Origin: Ornithomonoglobus_A sp034090805
GTDB lineage: Bacteria > Bacillota > Clostridia > UBA1381
Reading direction: 5' to 3'
DNA: 8,247 nucleotides
Assembly: GCA_034090805.1 (NCBI GenBank)
Contig: JAXDRV010000020.1
Span: 1-8,247 of the forward strand
Shown: one piece after another, positions 6,587-8,247 of the stretch
Layout: the number at the start of each line of letters is the position of its first letter
Numbering within the stretch: the first letter of the stretch is position 1
Notes under the pieces: model-generated
What the model saw: the letters and a program-made list of their open reading frames with translations, nothing else
Databases searched by the model: none
Told to the model about the DNA's origin: nothing
Program-made: the position numbers and the translations under genes

Positions 6587-8065
6587 TCACTTTATATGCA
6601 ACTTTTCTGACTTTAAAACAGCCAGTGCAAAATTTATGTGTTCAAATGCCGTCATTTTATCCGTGCACCTTTCAAAATACCTCTGCTGTATATCCTTATC
6701 GTTTAAAAATTCATAAATCAAAAATCCGTGCTTTTCAAGCAGCTGTTCAAGCTCCCCGTACCCGAAGCAGGATTTCATCGGTTCTCCGCTTTTTTCCGCC
6801 ATCAGCGTCATATTCCTTACTCTCGGCACGCTTGACGAAAACAGATGATTATCTCCAAAATCAAACACAACCGTGCTGCCGTCCGCCGCAAATTCCGCTA
6901 TATTTTCCAAAAGCTTTGATATTTCTTCCCTTGTTAAATAATAAAGCAATCCCAAACAGGAAAAGAAAGTCTTTTTGCTCTTATCATAGCCGCTCCTGCA
7001 AAGCACGTCCTCCAAATTATCAGCCGCCAAATCGGCAGCCGCAAGGCTTACATTATCAGGGATTTTCATTCCCGCACGTTTCAGCCGCCGTTTTTTGTCA
7101 TCAACCGCCGACTTTTTGTCAACTTCAAAAATCCGCAGATTTCCGTATTCGTTTCTCAGCGCAAATGTATCAAGTCCGCTGCCGAGTATCACATACTGCT
7201 CCGTGCCTGTCTTAACGGCGTTTTCCAGACTTTCCTCGCAAAATCTCGCTCTTGCAAGCGGTGTCGGCGCAAGCTGCGTATGCACATATGCCTCAACATC
7301 CTCCGAAGCGGAAGAAATATATTTTTCCATTTGTCTGTATTCCTCATCGGAAAACAGGCTTTTTGCTGCACTGTCCGCAAAAATGTGATTTTCTCCGTTT
7401 TCAAAGCAATACGCCCGTGAAAATGCAGACATCAGCGATGTCAGACCCGTCTGCGGCTCAGCCGTTTTGCTTTTTCTTTTATCGGTCTTATACTCAAACA
7501 ATCCGTGTCTGCTGCAATAGTAATACAGTCTGCCACCGTACAATTTCGGAATACGGACAGACGAATCCTGCTCCGGATACAGCCGCACCGTCAGTGATTT
7601 ATCATACGTGACATATGCGGCAAAGCCGATAAAATGCTCCTTTGTCATTTCGTGGTCAAATGTAATATAGTAATCGTTTTCTATCTCCGAAACGGTTATT
7701 TTGTGTTGTTCGTCCGCTGTTTTTGCCTTTAACGGGTCAAGCTGCTTTCCGCAGCATACAATACGGCACTCCCCCGTTCCCTGCATCACCGCTCCGCAAT
7801 GCGGACATACGTAAAATTTCGTTCTTTTCATATTGCCTGTTTCCTCCGTGTTCTGTTCCAATCTGCCCGATAAAATCGTTTCTGCGCTCACTCCGAGTAT
7901 TTCCGCCAGCTCCGCTACTGCGGAAACATCGGGAAAGCCATGTCCGGTTTCCCATTTTGAAACTGTTTTGGCACAGATATTCAATTTATCGGCAACCTGC
8001 TTTTGCGTCATACCCTTTGCTTTTCTTAAATTATAAAGAAGTCTGCCGCTTTTTATTAAATCCAT
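6587..8065 (-). CDS. XRE HTH - desulfoferrodoxin-like - LCM-family methyltransferase fusion
   Basis: 492 aa, three modules. Residues 5-66: XRE/Cro HTH (MTQKQVADKLNI, KTVSKWETGHGFPD). Residues 83-193: desulfoferrodoxin-like. The desulforedoxin Cys4 site is Cys87, Cys90, Cys104, Cys105; the superoxide-reductase His4Cys site is His121, His138 and His144 (DHEMTKEH) plus Cys184 and His187 (YCSRHG). The catalytic lysine of the usual E-K-H motif is Gln120 here. Residues about 208-490: LCM/Ppm1-type SAM methyltransferase with LGSGLDTFALR (294-304), acidic FEVD (313-316), and the family-typical SLMSAFSRAY and GLLYYLT. Start: ATG 8065, preceded by GGAGGTGA (complement of 8071-8078); the upstream in-frame GTG at 8074 lies inside that site. 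HTH plus desulfoferrodoxin-like proteins occur in Firmicutes, and methylation target and DNA site are unknown. A redox- or metal-responsive regulator with methyltransferase output is inference. The module calls are firm; the function is not. Confidence 0.88.
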   Translation of the reverse strand: MDLIKSGRLLYNLRKAKGMTQKQVADKLNICAKTVSKWETGHGFPDVSAVAELAEILGVSAETILSGRLEQNTEETGNMKRTKFYVCPHCGAVMQGTGECRIVCCGKQLDPLKAKTADEQHKITVSEIENDYYITFDHEMTKEHFIGFAAYVTYDKSLTVRLYPEQDSSVRIPKLYGGRLYYYCSRHGLFEYKTDKRKSKTAEPQTGLTSLMSAFSRAYCFENGENHIFADSAAKSLFSDEEYRQMEKYISSASEDVEAYVHTQLAPTPLARARFCEESLENAVKTGTEQYVILGSGLDTFALRNEYGNLRIFEVDKKSAVDDKKRRLKRAGMKIPDNVSLAAADLAADNLEDVLCRSGYDKSKKTFFSCLGLLYYLTREEISKLLENIAEFAADGSTVVFDFGDNHLFSSSVPRVRNMTLMAEKSGEPMKSCFGYGELEQLLEKHGFLIYEFLNDKDIQQRYFERCTDKMTAFEHINFALAVLKSEKLHIK

Positions 8066-8085
8066 AGTTCTCACCTCCGATGTTA

Positions 8086-8115
8086 ATTATATAATGACTG
8101 CTGAATAATTATGAA
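8086..8115 (-). promoter_or_regulatory. possible promoter of the fusion methyltransferase gene
   Basis: TTCATA (complement of 8110-8115), 18 bp, then TATAAT (complement of 8086-8091). The start would fall near 8079, almost on the ribosome binding site, so the leader would be unusually short; this weakens the call. The -35 lies in the left arm of the first inverted repeat (8101-8119). Confidence 0.35.
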
Positions 8116-8158
8116 ACGCAGCCGCATAGCGGCTTAAAAGCGTTTCATAATTGTTCAG
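8101..8158. repeat. inverted repeat 1 (19-bp arms with nested GC stem)
   Basis: Arms CTGAATAATTATGAAACGC (8101-8119) and its near-perfect complement (8140-8158) differ at one position, which is a U-G wobble if the + strand is transcribed and an A-C mismatch if the minus strand is. Inside is a second 6-bp stem AGCCGC-ATA-GCGGCT (8120-8134), followed by an unpaired TAAAA-type bulge. There is no T-run for a classic terminator. Confidence 0.75.
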
Positions 8159-8198
8159 GTGCAAGGTTTTTTCATAAATATGAAAAAATCCTTGCACC
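8158..8198. repeat. inverted repeat 2 (18-bp arms, one bulge)
   Basis: GGTGCAAGGTTTTTTCAT (8158-8175) pairs with 8180-8198, the only defect being a bulged T at 8189; the loop is AAAT. It starts on the last base of repeat 1 and ends on the first base of repeat 3. The GC-rich base plus T6 resembles an intrinsic terminator only loosely, because the Ts are inside the stem. Confidence 0.75.
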
Positions 8199-8235
8199 CC
8201 AAATAAATATTTTGCTCTCAAAATATTTATTTGGG
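8198..8235. repeat. inverted repeat 3 (perfect 17-bp arms)
   Basis: CCCAAATAAATATTTTG (8198-8214) and its exact complement (8219-8235) flank a CTCT loop. There is no mismatch over 17 bp. It abuts repeat 2 with zero spacing. What lies to its right (8236 onward) is too short to interpret. Confidence 0.8.
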
Positions 8236-8247
8236 CAGACTTTATCA

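Larger units (their letters stand above)
1984..8247. mobile_element. left part of a putative skin-like intervening element (right end outside window)
   Basis: The inferred element begins where dpaA homology stops and has a large serine recombinase as its first gene, pointing back toward the cut gene, the layout of skin-type sporulation elements. No segment encoding the missing DpaA C-terminus (expected to include a conserved LPG-x-VAP-type stretch) is found downstream on the + strand, so the right boundary must lie past 8247 if dpaA is simply interrupted. Visible cargo would be the small ORF, beta-galactosidase and the HTH-desulfoferrodoxin-methyltransferase gene, all on the minus strand. No phage structural, conjugation or transposase gene is seen. 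Alternatively, a smaller recombinase insertion plus a later deletion or inversion could have placed lacZ here. Confidence 0.45.

Noticed and set aside
6625..7215. 196-codon + strand ORF opposite the fusion methyltransferase gene
   Set aside because: Antisense shadow of a well-supported gene; the product is Ser/Pro/Gln-rich low-complexity without motifs.
8158..8235. Intrinsic terminators
   Set aside because: The T-runs lie inside the stems rather than after them, so standard factor-independent termination is not supported.
1..8247. tRNA, rRNA or CRISPR array
   Set aside because: No tRNA cloverleaf, rRNA sequence or regularly spaced repeat-spacer pattern was recognized on reading both strands.

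Overview
The window looks like chromosomal DNA of an endospore-forming or spore-descended anaerobic Firmicute, most likely a gut clostridium of the Ruminococcaceae/Oscillospirales type. The evidence is moderate-to-low GC with AT-rich intergenic DNA, strong AGGAGG ribosome binding sites, a dipicolinate synthase gene, a TnpX/SpoIVCA-type large serine recombinase, and a desulfoferrodoxin-type module typical of anaerobes. The genus cannot be fixed from sequence alone.

Layout. Positions 1-200 hold no long gene: on the minus strand there is a 13-codon leader-like ORF with a good ribosome binding site, followed by a run of GC-rich hairpins leading out of the left edge. An AraC-family regulator (310-1137, +) follows, driven by a good sigma-A promoter overlaid by two 21-bp-phased direct repeats. 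Next, behind a sequence that fits the sigma-K consensus, is the first 246 codons of dpaA (spoVFA), the dipicolinate synthase subunit A gene. Homology stops after the conserved RPGGxDF motif and a stop codon follows six codons later. The stop lies inside the 3' end of a convergent 503-aa large serine recombinase gene (1994-3505, -). Upstream of the recombinase, and overlapping it by 14 nt, is a 42-48-aa ORF (3492-3620/3638, -). Further along on the minus strand come a GH2 beta-galactosidase (3690-6494) and an unusual three-part protein (6587-8065): XRE helix-turn-helix, complete desulfoferrodoxin-like two-centre module, and LCM-family SAM methyltransferase. The right end (8101-8235) holds three long inverted repeats lying exactly end to end.

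Main interpretation. The dpaA/recombinase junction has the layout of a sporulation-gene intervening element (skin in sigK, vfbin in spoVFB): a spore gene cut at a conserved motif with a SpoIVCA-like recombinase at the junction. The 3' third of dpaA is not in the window, so the element, if intact, extends from about 1984 past the right edge and would carry beta-galactosidase and the fusion methyltransferase as cargo. A sigma-E-like sequence lies upstream of the recombinase and its small partner ORF. This fits developmentally timed excision that restores dpaA, but a dead insertion or rearrangement cannot be excluded without the right end.
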